Assembly (NCBI GenBank): GCA_964017065.1
Contig: OZ024789.1
Span: 8,250,191 to 8,314,190 of the forward strand
Direction: 5' to 3'
DNA from: Haliclona indistincta
Lineage: Eukaryota > Porifera > Demospongiae > Haplosclerida > Chalinidae
DNA: 64,000 bases
The position numbers and the translations under genes were made by a program. Positions 15,971 through 30,177 of this stretch are shown in pieces. Numbering within the stretch: position 1 is the first letter of the stretch; each line of letters opens with the position of its first letter. The notes under the pieces were generated by a model. It had not been told where the DNA came from. It ran no database searches and saw only the letters and a list, made by a program, of their open reading frames with translations.

Positions 15971-16607
15971 ATGGCGGCTGCTGGCGTTCGATCGTCTGCG
16001 CAACTGACAGAGCTCAGCGGACAGCTGGTGGAGTGTGCCAGGAGAATAATGGAGCCGTCTTGCCCGCCAGAACAACGCCAGAAGTACCAGAAGGTAGCGA
16101 TCGTCTGTATAAAGTAGATCCAAAATTTTTACTCTCTCAGCACACGTGTCCTCGACCACTGCATTTTGTACTCTCAATCATTCACTCTTTTGGCAGACGA
16201 TCGATGATTTTAAAGAGACCAGTCCTTATTGTGTGGAGTGTTCCTTGCTGCTTATGAAGCAATCGGATTCCCTGTTACAACATCTTGGACTGCAGCTGCT
16301 GAACCATTTCATCAGGTGCCCATCACACAGCACCAAGGGCATGCCCGTGCATGCAACCATGTAGACCACATACAGTAAATGCATGCTTCAGTACAATAGA
16401 CATGTTACATGTACATCTGTAATGCTGTAAACTGCCCTAGGAAAAAGTACAAATCTGCACTAACTGCTAATCATGATCCAGTCATGATCTGTAATAATTT
16501 ATCATGATAGTATTTTTGACTTTTACTGCAGATATCGATGGACCAGTTTACAAGGTGATGATCAGACTGAGCTACGAAGACACATACTCATGATCATCAC
16601 TGAGGTA

Positions 16608-16647
<40 letters not shown>

Positions 16648-19600
16648 AATACATATCGAATACACGCAACATCGTACAATGCAGTGATTGAAACTTCGTA
16701 GTTGCTTTGTTTTTTCCTTTGTACAAGTATTTATCTCATTGGAGTAGGTAGTCATTTGTTATTATTATTCTGTGTTATTATTACTTGTGACTTGACACTA
16801 AATACTCCAAATACCATGTTTTGCAGGAATTGTGAAATCAAAGCTGTTTATGTCTTTATGATAGATTTTTGTTTATGTACACAGGTTGGTTGTCATAGTA
16901 ACCGTCCACCTGGCTATGTACTGGAGAGCATGGCTAGGGTCGTGGTAGAGGTCATCAAGCGAACGTGGCCTCAGTTCTGGCCCACACTGCAAGAGGACCT
17001 ACAAGCCATAGGACAACAGGTCAATACTGCATTACAATAACCAAATTTTATGCATGAAAATTTAGCATTTCGTGGGTACTCTTAAATAAATTGGGGTCAT
17101 CTGGAAAAATTTTTGCGTGGTGGAAAATTCTAGTTGCATGTATAAATGTAGAATTTTTGCGTTTTTCATGGATACTCTTTAATTGTGATCATTAATTTAC
17201 TATAGCAAAATTCACCAATAATTTCCAGACAAATTTTTTCAATACTAAAGTGTTTACTAGTCATTTTTGTTTCATCTTCATACCTCTAGCCGCTTCATAT
17301 TGAGCTGCTCTTGACAGTGTATCGTCGTCTAGTGGAGGACCTCTTGTCGTATGACTCCACCCTCTCACAGCAGAGGAGAGCTGACATGCTCTCTGAACTA
17401 CAGACATCTCTTCTGCCCAGTGTAATAACTCTGATACTGGAGGCTATACAGGTACTATCACTATACACATGCATAATGTACATACACTGAACAGCTATTG
17501 GATAGCCTTGTACTTTGATAAGGTCACTCCCAATATTTTTATAGAATACCTCTAAATTAGTTGCTGGAGACATGATAGGTCAATTTTTTTCCTAAGTTCG
17601 TAGATTTTCTCACCAGAATTGAGGGTACATAACAGAATGGTGTTTCTTATTGAAGCTTGTAATAGTTTCCTGGACCATCAGTTTATTTGTGTGTTTTAGT
17701 AGAAAGTGTGCAGGAATCAATAAGCATCGTTAGTTTGTGAGTATCTGTACAACAGCTGCTTTCATCGTATTTTGACCATGCATTCAGCTGCCTTGTGCAT
17801 CTGCTGCTATTTTACTTTCCATGCATTTGCCGACCTCGTGCAGGCTTGCATAGGCGCATCGGACTTTCGTTGCTTGAAGAGCATGATAAGTGGTGTTGTG
17901 CTCATAATTGCCTTTAACATTTCTTGCATCTACGGTGCTTGCAGCCTAAAGAGGGCACTCAGCTGATTTTCTTAGTTAGTCCACACGACTTTCTACATAG
18001 CTCTTTCTATTGCATTAATACAGATTGCAACTATGAGCATGAGAAAATGCAAGACACACGATGCTCTACAGCTCTCTCCCATTGAAGCTAATACAATAGC
18101 GCCATGTTTGTGACATCACTATAATTTGTACAACGTCACGACGAACCACACCTACGACACAGCAGCCACAGTCTAGCGCCACAACGAGGCTTAGTGGTTA
18201 TTATTTCCTCGAGCTTAGCTAGTATCTATGCTGCAGAAGCACGCTTAAGAACGGGCTAAGTGCAAAACACAGATTTTGATCGACGCCATTCTTGCCGCTC
18301 GACGGTCAGCGGCGCAGCGCACACTGGAATGCGTAATCGATAAACGTTCATTATTGGATGAATATCATTATAACACGGCAGAGAATCGAAGTCACAGCTA
18401 AAAGTTGGTGTTCTCGATGAACGTGTTTGCGCATGGATGGACGTATCGCGCTAGTTCAAAAATTAGTGAAAACTACAAGTATTCGGCTATCCATATATCA
18501 AGTGGTTTTCTTAACTCGCAAAGCTGTTGAATTCTCAGCTTAAAGCTTTTTTCAACTCAAAAACACTAAAATTTCTGTCCTTTTTGGCTTCCTACATTAG
18601 CATGGATCAAAGATAAGCCTCCAAACTTTGTGAGATGAACAAAGACCTACCTTACAATCAAACAGTAAATGGTTTTTGCTTAACTCAAAACAACACTAAA
18701 ATGCTGGCTTAAAGGTCATTTGCAATTGGAAGGTGTCAACTTGTATCACTTAAACATTGTTATTTTCAGAAGCACATAGAATTACTATTTCTATTTTTGA
18801 CTAACATAGGCAGAGAGGATCATTCTACACTTACACCAAATTTGGAAGCAATAGCTCCCTGAATAATTTTTTTTACAATAAAATGTGTACTGAGTTGTTA
18901 AAATCAGCTGAGTGCCCTCTTTAGGCTGCAAGCACTATAATTATGTCCATTTTGTTTGTGTGAGAGTGCGACTGAAAATAGATCAAGTTTATGAACTTAT
19001 GCTTTTACATACACAAAAACTTTAACATAAATATCATGCAGGTATGAGAACTATGTCCTGACTATAATAATACATGACTTGATGATATCACACATAACAT
19101 TGAACTCAATGCTTAGCTCTGCAAATTGCTTCACTAGTCTGGTCTTCTTGTATGGCAGCGGCAGGATCTGTGTCACCTGTTAGTGGTTCGCTGGTTTGTG
19201 TGGTGTCAGTGTATTCATTTTCGGTAACGAGAGGCTGAATAAGGCGTTCCATAACAGCTGGAAACTGTACTGTTACTTTTTTAATACTGCCAGGCCTAAC
19301 CATGTGGACTCTCAAGTAACGTGCATAAATATCAAATACATCTTTCAAAATAACTTGAATGTCATGGAAAGTTCGAAAGTTCAAAATCAGAACAAGACAG
19401 GCCTGATTGGGGTCGTATGGCTCAAAACGCACTGCTCTATCGATTGGAAACTCACTACAAACCTTGTTAAATTTTTGTCTGTATTCGGCTAATTTTTTGA
19501 TGAGAGAATCATTTCCCAATATTTCAAGAAGCTGTTCAAGGAAGTCTGGATTTGTAAAGCTCCATTTTGTCTGTAACTGCAGGAACAGGTCACTATAATT

Positions 19601-22600
19601 CGTAACTTTTTCTCCAACTATAAGAGGCTCATCTTTAGTTCCTCTGAGTATCTCGTTGAGCCACACTGCTGTTAGTACAGCAGATTGATTCCTGGCCTCC
19701 AAACAACTGCATGCTTTTGTTGCTATAGCTGCATATTCACCTTTGAGACTGTTAATTTGTGTTTCAATGCCATCGTCCACTCTCCAGCTCTCAGCCTCAT
19801 GACTTTCTATGTAAAAGAATGTTTTAATGATAATAATTTTATTTGGAGCCCATAATGAGAAATGGTAACTTTCAAAAGGAATGCAAAACCTATTATGATG
19901 TCTGGTTTTATTCTGCTGTATGGCGCAAGCATGGGTTTAACTCAGCTCGAAGAAGGCAGCTGTTAGATCTAGAAATGTTATGCATGGGCATGCTGATTTG
20001 CTGATTTTCCAGTGATGTTGTTATAACCCACAAATTTTTACCAAACATGGTATTCGAAAAATCTGCCTTAGTGGCTGGTAATAGTATTCATAATTGTGAT
20101 AGTAAATCCACGATCACATTATTGAAAATTTACTTCCACAATAGTTCGTATATTGCACGTAAGTATTACCAGTTTCTAGCCTGGTTTGGCTCGACCTTTC
20201 CTCTAGTGGGTAACACTGCAGTAGTTAACCCTTGGCGCTCTTTTTTCCTCTTTTTCTTGCCTATGTAGTACTAATTGAGGCTAATCCTATTACCAGGATA
20301 ACTGATTCTAGAGAAGTATTGTCAAGAAGGCATTTTACTACTATTTTCGCATGTTCCACTGTATCAAACATAGTAAAAATTGTAAGTTTTAAGTAAAAAT
20401 AGTAAAAATAAGGGCAAAAAAATTACATTGTCTCGAGTCGATGCCAAAAAACGAACATGCAATTTTTGTGAATCTTACTGAACAGTTATATGGGCGTATT
20501 TAAAAGCTTAACGCAATTATTATACTAGTGAATATATTATATCTTCCTTTCACATACATGTACATGTTTCATATAGCAGTACTATACACAGAACTTTTGT
20601 TACTTACTTGTTGAACTGTTACATTTTTGTATTTCTTTTACGACAGTGTCTATTTCTTCTCGGGGGTCTGCAGGATGATCCTTGAGATAGGCATGCAACA
20701 TTTCCATTCTGCAATGAGTTGCATCTCTTGGATTGTTCTTTTCTATTGTGTCCAAAACATGCTTGTCTAGTTTCAGCATTAGTCCTAGTTGTTTCCATTC
20801 TGCATTCAGTTTTTTCGTCTTGCGAAATAGCTCTAGCAACATACCATCTGCCATTTTGTTGGTCATTCACTACTAAATTCCTGAAACTGCTTTACTACAG
20901 CTACTGATACTGCTTTTATCCTTTAGCTGAACGGAAGTTCAGCACTTTGTCCTTCGTATTCACCATATATAGCCAATTTGCGGTAAACACTTTACTCTAT
21001 CAGAGTACTTTATCAGATTCACACTTGGGTAAAGTGTGTATCATTGTGAGATCTACAGTATCTGCAGTAGTATTGTGATTTTAACTTTATGGGGGTTACC
21101 TTGTTGCCTTTTCTTCCTTTAAATTTTGTTTACTTAAATGTATTAGCCGTAGGTGTAGAATAACAATGTTAGAAAGCATTCAACTTAATGTTGTGTGTTT
21201 GCGAATGTGTTGCCCATAACAAAGTTTGGTTGCTAAATTTTGTAGACGCTCGCTTGAGGTGTTTGGACCAACTTACACTTTGGCAGCGTTCACACTTCTC
21301 CGATTCAAAAGTAACCAGGTATCAGGTATTCGTTTTCATCCAAGAATGTACAGTGTTCACACGTATCCGTGTACACCGAAACTACTACTACTAGAGCCTG
21401 GGTACGAGGCTACAGCCATGCATGCATGCCTCCCAAGCGCGCGAGCACACGACAATCACATGTGCAGCGTGCTAGTGGCTCTAAGTATTCGGATTCCCTG
21501 TTCACACGGCGCCTGATATCGTCTGATTTCAAGGTCTCCACTAAAGTCTCTGGATACAAACGTACCTGGATTCAGTATCCGTTTTCATTGGATACATGTG
21601 AACGAGAGGCCTAAACGGATAGAAATGTACCCGGGTTTCCGTGAATCCGGAGCCGTGTGAACGCCGCCTTTAGCAAACAAGTGCTTAAGGTAGTAGAGAT
21701 CCCAAAGAAGTTCCCAGATTCGAGCGACAGTGTGTTTTCGAATGATGGCAGGGTGAAGTTGCGTGCAGATTTTGACACTACCATTTTTGTTGTCGACGTA
21801 AAAGTGAATTTAGCCGTAGTCTACTGGATTAAGTACGCCTCTAGCTAACCAATCAAATTGCAGAAATGATTATGGTCTGCATGATAGTTTTTGCTAACTT
21901 GATTTTTAGAAAACCTTTGGGTTCTTACCATGGAGAAGTGTAATGCAGCACAAAATGACCACATATGGTATAACCTCAATCACTACAGCCTATCTCACTA
22001 TTCCCTTGTCTGAATCAGTTGTGAACGTGCTAGTTATGGCTATGAATCTCATTAGCATTCATATGAAAGTTGCCATTCTTGGTCACTTTTGTTTAACTGA
22101 ACAAAAATTGGAGTTGTAATTATGAGCTGTTAGTGGCGGTTACCTTTTGTCTACACATTGTGAATATCATTATAGACTGCAGCAAGAGCGGGGCTCACAA
22201 TGGCGGAGATCTAGTACAGAATTTTCTCATAACATTTTTGATGCTATGTAGAGAACTGTGTTTATTGACTAGTACGTACTTGTAGATAAACAACTTGTGG
22301 AGGGATTGACACCGCGTTTTTTGGAAATTAGAGTTTTTTTAATGATGCTTTATATGCGGGTCACTAATGCACTCTCTCCGTTTATCGACGATAACTCATG
22401 ATGCCAGAAGGGTAGCAAAAAATGCTGTGTCAATCGCTCAAGGACATTGTTGACTTGAAATAAGACACTTTTCATAGACTAGCTAACACTACATGTCGTG
22501 TTTCCTTGTGAGAAAAATTCATACAGCGATTGCGGGTTGGGCATTCTTAGCCCTTCACAGATTTCGACGAGAGCCGTTGACTACAAGTATGCGAGGACGC

Positions 22601-25600
22601 ACGTTATTATGCTTCACAGCGAGTTTGTACCGTTCAGTAGCCTCAGTTAGAAGTTACAATTTTGTCTCATTAATATTCACAGCGAACGGTAACAGCAACC
22701 TTAATCTTTATTTTCATACAATACATCGTACCTGATTTTTCTAAAATAATCTTAGTAGAGTAGGTAGCTCAAGCTTCCAAGATTTGTACAAGTATGAGCA
22801 AACAACACACTATCAATAATTCATCTGTGTCTGTTATGATTTTGGCTACCTCCTGGGTCCTTGTCAGTAAGTATCTGAGCAGACATCTCATAAGTCCACT
22901 GCTGTATCTGATAGTATTTGCATAATTTGACACTAATGTTTGCATAATTTGACAGTAATGTTTGCATAATTTGACAGAAATGTTAGCATAATTTGACAGT
23001 TTTCCTCTCTAATTTTTTAGTCTGGTCAGGAGCAACTGCAACAGGTTGCTATGGAGGCTCTGCTACCATTATCAGAATTGATTGATCTTAGCTACGTCGC
23101 TGCTGATAACTGTCGCTGTCTCGTCCTCCTCTACTCCCTCACCTCCTCCCTCACTCTACGATCAACAGCTTGTGACTGCCTCATCGAGCTACTGTCTAGA
23201 AAGGTGACTTCTCAAATGAAAATTTGATGCGTTTAAAATCTCTCATGTTTATTCATGAAACATGGCAGCATTCATCACTCACTCGTAATGTCGTGATGTA
23301 CATAGTATGAAAGTTGCTAACTTGGTGGTACTGCTTTTAAGTTGCCCAAATCACCAAATGTGAGCGGATTTGAGAGAATGCGTCACTTCGCTCATGCAAT
23401 TTTTGAACGTAGCTGCTACTCAGTCAAAATTACTGAAACTCACGGAAAATTTTTGTGTATGATATTTGATCATTCTGCTTGCTGTGTATCAAGTTTAGAG
23501 GCATGGTACTTGATTTGGCTGAATGGCAGCAAGTTGAAAATATGCGTTCGTTCGTTCGAAAACTGCAGGAGCAAAGTGACCCCTTTTCTCAAATCCGCTT
23601 GCAAATTTTGATCTCCAAAACTACACTAGAAATCATTTTGTCTATGTAGCGTAGTGTGACACACACATGTCTACATAGTAGTGTTGACTGCCTGGTTGTT
23701 GTAGGGTGACCTGAAGCAGACACGGGATCATCGGCTGCAGTTCCTGAAACTCTTCTCTTCGGAAGCCATCAGCATTATCCAGACAGCTGCTGTGTGAGTA
23801 CACACATACAAATCATCTTTGTTTCAACCAATTTTTCGAACTGTATTTTCTATCATGCACTCTATTTGTAGAGGTGCTAGTCAATGTGAGGATGAGGAGT
23901 CTTATCAGTTTGTGAAGAAAGCTTGCAGAGTGTTGGTGCAACTAGGAGTAGCTCAACTTGCTCCATTATGGGTGAGTGTATTGGTTACGGTATGTTTTTA
24001 TACTTGAGCACTAGCCGTGTCTTCTGCCCAATCGCTGGCTGTAACCGAGGGTTCACACGAGCCTTGAAAACCTTGAATTTACTTCTAAAAAAATTGTATG
24101 AACCATGGTAGTCTCAGTAAAAGTTTAGGTTGTACTAGACTCTCTCCACTTGGTTGACAGGGTAAATGGCTTCTTGCTCTGGGCTCCACTCTATATCCAT
24201 CACGAATACCTGACACCACTGAGGAAGAAATAACCCGCTCATCGAATGAGAGAGCAGGAAGGGACTACTAGCGGACGTAGCAGTTCAGGTGGAACTGCCT
24301 TAGGAGTGCTTATTGCATTATTTGTATGACCTGCTTAGTGCACAGGTGTCCTGATTCTACCAGTGACTCTACACTCTTCTTAGTCCTAGCTCCCTTCTCT
24401 GGCTGGGGCAGCTTTGCTGTGTGTGATAGATGTGTTGTTCATTCTATAGGACATTGATCAGTTCAAGCCACCTGATAATCTCGTTGGCTATCTCACTGTA
24501 ATGTTGGAGTTCACTAAGCACCCTAGTCAGGTACACATGACAGTCACATGACCCATGTGTGACAATGTATTTGTTTTAATTTAGGTTTATAAGGAGTTAA
24601 CATTTTTGTTGAATAATAATGTTATTGTTGTGCTAGTTTTTCGATGACTTGCTTTTTGTGTTGCAGGTTCTTTGTCAGCATGCTCTGGATGTGTGGAGCA
24701 GCTTCACCGTCCATCCTCTCATCAGCTCTAACGGGGTGTTCCTCTCCTGTGTTCCTTCTCTGTTGACAGTGCTGAGACCAAAACAGCTCAAGGTAACCAC
24801 CAGTGTAGCTTACTACAAGTTACAACTCACATGCTGCACCTAGTTCAAACTTTAAATCACTGTTCATTGTCCTCTTGTACCAACAAATTTACTGTGCTGC
24901 TTTTCATGAATTGATTTTTGTGATAACATTTCATCTGGTTCATGGTTTTGAAGTTTTTCGTCTTAGACAAAATTTGCCTTACCTTGCATGATGTATCAAA
25001 GTGGTTTTTATTGCTAAAGCCTAGTTCACAATGGGTCGCTGCTGCATTTACAGAGCCGTGTCATGCTGCAAAAAGTAGAACTCATTTCTATCCTCGCGTC
25101 GCATCACGCGGCAGTCAAAAACATGTGTTTCGCCGCGCTGCATATGTGTTGTGACGTATTGTGAACGATTTGCTGTGTCACAAGGGTTGCGTCGCTTAGC
25201 TTTGTGACTCATTGTGAAATACTAGGCTTTAGTACAAGTGCTACAAATTATTTCTTGCTTGTCTTTACCAGATTGGTGACCCAACCAGTGATGCTCACCA
25301 GTCATCATTCTACTCACGGATGGACTTTGATGGGCAACTAGAGCACGGAATATTCTTCTCAAGTCAGTCACAATAACAAGGACGGTATCATCATTGATCA
25401 ACACAATGTCCTAGCATTGTTATAATATGCAGTGGATTTTTTGTTTAGCTAGATTTTCGTATAAAGGTATTTGTCGTGAAGGACAATAAAACGGAACCCA
25501 CATGCACATGCATGAAGGATGTTAAATTTGCAGTTCACTGATTGGAGCTAAAGCCATGAAAATCCACAAACTCAGAGAAAATTATTTATTCACTCTGATC

Positions 25601-28600
25601 TGGAAAAAAGTTAACAGTAAAATTTTCTACTAAGCCCCAAATTTTGTTAGTTATAATGGTACTAAACCCTAAATTTTGTTTGTTAACGTTAAATTTTCTA
25701 CTAAGCCTCAAATTTTGTTCGTTGATCTGAGCACCAGCGGCCGAGATGTGTTGCTGTCCTGTGCTGGCGCGTGGATCCTTGTACGCATGCGTGTCGTGGT
25801 TTTTGGGGCGGTGCAATCTCTTGCTCCGCCCCAGCGTCGCCTATTGGGTGTTAACTGCGTCTAACCTACGGCTAAACTCCATTTAACATCCTGCAGGCAC
25901 CGTAACCACGACTCACCTTGTACTACTGCACTGATCCTCCTGTTCTGACCGCAGACCGCAATAGTCTGAGTGGGTTGGCGAAAGTGTAGGAGGGGTGGAG
26001 CCTCTGCCCGACACGCCCCAAGATGGGCGTGATCGGGGAGGGGCCTGGAGGTGGAGCCTCCATTTTCCCCAAGCCACCCCTCCATCCCCAAGCCAATGCA
26101 CACACCTCCCTTACTTTGACCACATCATATCTTTTTATTTTATTATTATTATTTTTTTTACATATGCATACAGCTAATACCTCACGCGTCCCCTACTAGT
26201 CAGCTGCTAGAATCCTTGTGTAGCTTGCCAGTTCCGCCCTTGGGATCTTTACGTATCTCAAGTACGCCAAGCTCTCCCACCTCCCGAGGGTCTTGATCAC
26301 TGCGTCCTCTACGCCCCTTGCTGCCGCCGTAGTGGCCGCCCCGATCCTGAAGCTGTGGCTGCAGTAGTCCTTTTGGCTAATGCCCGCTTCGCCCAGTCCC
26401 TTCCGAAGCGCATCAACGAATCTCCCTCTCGTGAGTGGGCGGCCGTCCTCGTACCGAAAAAGCGGACCTGGGCCCGCCCCTCTTCGCTGTAGGTAGCTCC
26501 ACACGGCTGATACTGGGCAAAGGCACGAACCAGTGCGCCCCACGAACAAATCCACCCCCTTTCGGAATGGATCTGTCTTGGACTGCTTGATCGTTACTTT
26601 CAGTAGCGACGGTGACCGGCGGCAGTCTACGGCTATGTCCTTCACCGTTAGGTGGCAACTAGGGTCAAACGCGCTGACTGACGGTACCGTGAGCTCCCCT
26701 ATTCTGAGGAAAGCACAGAAGCTGAGGCAGCACGCTGCCCACATCATGCTGGTGTCAAAATCTTTAGTCGCCCACACCCGGTTTAGCTGACGAAGGATGT
26801 CGGGCGTGATCGGCAGCCTGACTCTGCTGCTAGCTCCTTTTTCGGCTTCGGTTCGCTTTACCCCTTTTAGCACATACTCCAGTTTTGGAAACGGGGCGCT
26901 GAACGGGTCGGGCATGTTCTCTTCAATTTGCAAGTGCCGCACAGCTGACAGATACACTTTTATGGTACGAAATTTTAACCCTTGTACAGCTAAGTAAGAT
27001 ACAAACTGACATAGCACCGCCTCCTTCACAGGAATTGGCTCCGCCTCTGCCGCTTGACAGAAGTTAAGGTATCTGTTCTTTCCACTCCGATAGGTCCGCT
27101 GTGTGGAGACTGTCAGACCTTTTGCAAAATACCCACGAACAGCTGCCTCCAGGTGGGGGAGGTCCAGTCCGGTTGGTGATGAATCAGGAGCTGCTGGAGT
27201 TCGTCTGGAACTGGCGTTGGGCGATGCTTTTTTTGCGGCGGGCACCTGTTGAAGGAACCGGGGGATATTATCGCGGGATAGGGCATCCGCCGCTATGTTA
27301 TGCTTTCCAGCTATGTGTGATGCTTTTAGTGAGAAACCGAAAGATGTCTGAAAGAAGAACAGGCACCGAGCAAGGTGCATGGCCAGCGGGTCCTTGCTCT
27401 TTCCTGAGTTTATGATACTCACCGCAGCCGAGTTGTCAGAGAACCACTGTATCTTCTTTCCCGCCCATGACCGACCCCAGAGTACACTTGCCATGACGAT
27501 AGGAAGTAACTCCTTGACTGTTATATGCACTTGTGCCCACGACTCTGGCCAGGAGTACTGGAACCAGCGACCACTCCTGGTGAATGCGCCACAACCCCAG
27601 TTTCCTGATGCGTCCGACGTAACTATCCCTGTGCTCCCTGGCGCTTCTCCTTCTGCCAGCATTCCAATGCCGTTCCAGTCTGCGAGAAAGAGAGACCACC
27701 ATTCCATGTCCGACCTGAATCCTGCGTTCAACCTAATGTGATGGTGCAAGCGCGTAACGACCTTCGACAGATCAATGATTCTTCTCACGAAACTCCTACC
27801 CGGCCTGACCACCTTACCAGCATGATGCAGGTGTCCCAGAAGCGACAGCAACTCTCTCTTTGTGCATGTTGTTCTCGACCTCCACTCCTCGATTGACCTT
27901 CTTAGCCTCAAAAGCTTCTCCTCTGGTAGGCGCAACTCCAACCTTTCTGTGTCCAGCAGTATTCCCAGGAAGGTCAGCTTTGTTGTAGGTCCCTCTAACT
28001 TCTTCTGGGATACTTTTACCCCCAGCTGGTCGCACACTTGTAGCGTCGTCTGCAGAGAGCTTGCGCAAACTCCTGAGTTTCTTGGACCACATATCAGGTA
28101 ATCGTCTAGGTAGTGGATTACTGTAACCCCCTGCTCTCTGAGTATCCACTGCAGACAATCCGCCACTGTATTGAATATTTTTGGGGCTGACCTGAGGCCG
28201 AATGGAAGTGCTGTGTCTACTAGGAGTGAGCCCCGCCATGTCATTCCCAACAGAGGACGATCGTCTGGGTGGACTGGCACCATCCTGTAGGCACTTTCCA
28301 GGTCTACCTTCGCTAGCAGGGCCCCTCTTCCTGTCGCTAGGATCATTTTGGCTGCCCAGTCTACCGACGTATATGTGAGTGAGCACAATGATGGGTCGAT
28401 TCCATCGTTCACACTGCTTCCCTCTGGGTGTGACAAGTCTAGTATCAGCCTCCATTTTTCCTTTTCATGTCCCTTCGGAATCACTCCAAAACGGTTGACT
28501 TGAACATTAGCCCTGCCGATACCGACTGGACTCACTATCCTCCCTTTTTCCTTTTCCTCTCTTAGGTACTCCTCCACTACCTGTGGGTTCTGTTTTGCCG

Positions 28601-30142
28601 ACAACATGTTGCTCCGAGCGCTCTTGTGCTCACATTCTCTGTAGTTAAACCCAATCCTGAACCCCTCTGATAACCCTGTTAGCAGGTAGCGGGCACACTC
28701 CCTGTCAGGTAGAGCCCTCATGTACCACTCCCATGCCTTCACTGACAACGGTGAGACCACCCTCTTCAAGTCCTCTGGTAGTTCCACTCTCCCTTGTGGC
28801 ACCCTTGCTGAGAATATCAGTAACTCCTCCATATATTCGTACTGACCTCCTCTGAATGGGTCCGGGAGCTTTACCTCTGCAGCAGATGAGAAGAACAGTC
28901 ACCTCCCTCGTAGCTCCTATAGAGCTACACACAACTATCTTGCCTATATCTCTTTGTTTATTAATTTTTTATTATTATTACTATTTTTGTTGCTCACAAC
29001 ACACTGCACACAATACATAAATGTGTCATGACCTCCAACGCTGACTGTTAATCATACTGGCGATATATATAGAAGGATAAATACCACTTCCACGGCACAC
29101 TGGGATAAATGATAACTTGTGCCATGATCCGGGTCGTGTGAAGACCAGTTGAATGCGCTATGTCCTTTGTTTACTTCCTCTGCTCCACCCCGTTCTGGCC
29201 ACGCCCCTTTCCGCGTGCACAATCAATAGCCTTGTGATCCTCATTACAGCCTAGTGTCGAGCAGACGTGCCTAAACTTGCAGTACGGCTCGAACCTGCAT
29301 CTCCCCGTATTCCACGAGTGGCATATCTTGTCCCCTCGTGCCCTACTGGATGGTCTGGAATCCGCCCTGGTGCTCGATCTCTCCGAGTAGGCGTACCCGG
29401 ATCGTGGCTCCTGACCCAACTGCAAGGCACACTCCGAACTCGGATGGTCGGCCTCTTGGCAATGCCGGCAAACTCGCGGACCCTTCCCTGCTACTTGTTG
29501 TGCCAGGAAGGTGACCGCGTATAGAGAGCTGTTCAACTTCCCCCACTCCAGGTCTACTGCTGAGGCTGCTTGCTGGCGAAACATGCTGTCATAATCTCGC
29601 CATCCATTACCGCCACAGCGGCGCGCCTCTCTCATGATCAGAGCCATGTAAGCCCAAAGCTCGCGGGTCTTGTGAGGATGTTTCTCTCCGAACACAGTGG
29701 CGTAAGAACAAAAACATTGCGCCCATGATGTGACATCGGGCACCTCCCTCCTGCCTGCTCTCCCTCCGATCCAGGAGCATACGGCCGCTGCAATCCCACC
29801 CGCTCCTCCTTGTTCTACTCTCCTGCGACCCACCTCGATATTATCTTTTAGGAGTTCCGCCATGTCAACATACTCTCCTTTCTGGATTTTTGTTACTAGC
29901 TTTGCTGGCACCACTGGCAACCCCTCCCCTAACGTGAATGGGGCATGAGGTGCCGTCTTATGGCCAGGTACCACCAACCCGTCTGCCTTCTCTTTTCCTT
30001 TGCTTGGCTCCTCCTCCTTGTCCTTTCCGGTCTCTCCGCCGCTCTCCTCAATAAGCGGCACCTCCGCCAGAGCCGGGTCTAAGGTATCGTCGGGATCTTC
30101 CTCACCTGTGGGGGTACCCAATAGCTTGTGGAGTTGTAGCTC

Positions 30143-30177
<35 letters not shown>

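Noticed and set aside
25586..25864. Short frames across the left retroelement repeat
   Set aside because: They are identical in both 157-bp repeats and merely cross the end of the element.
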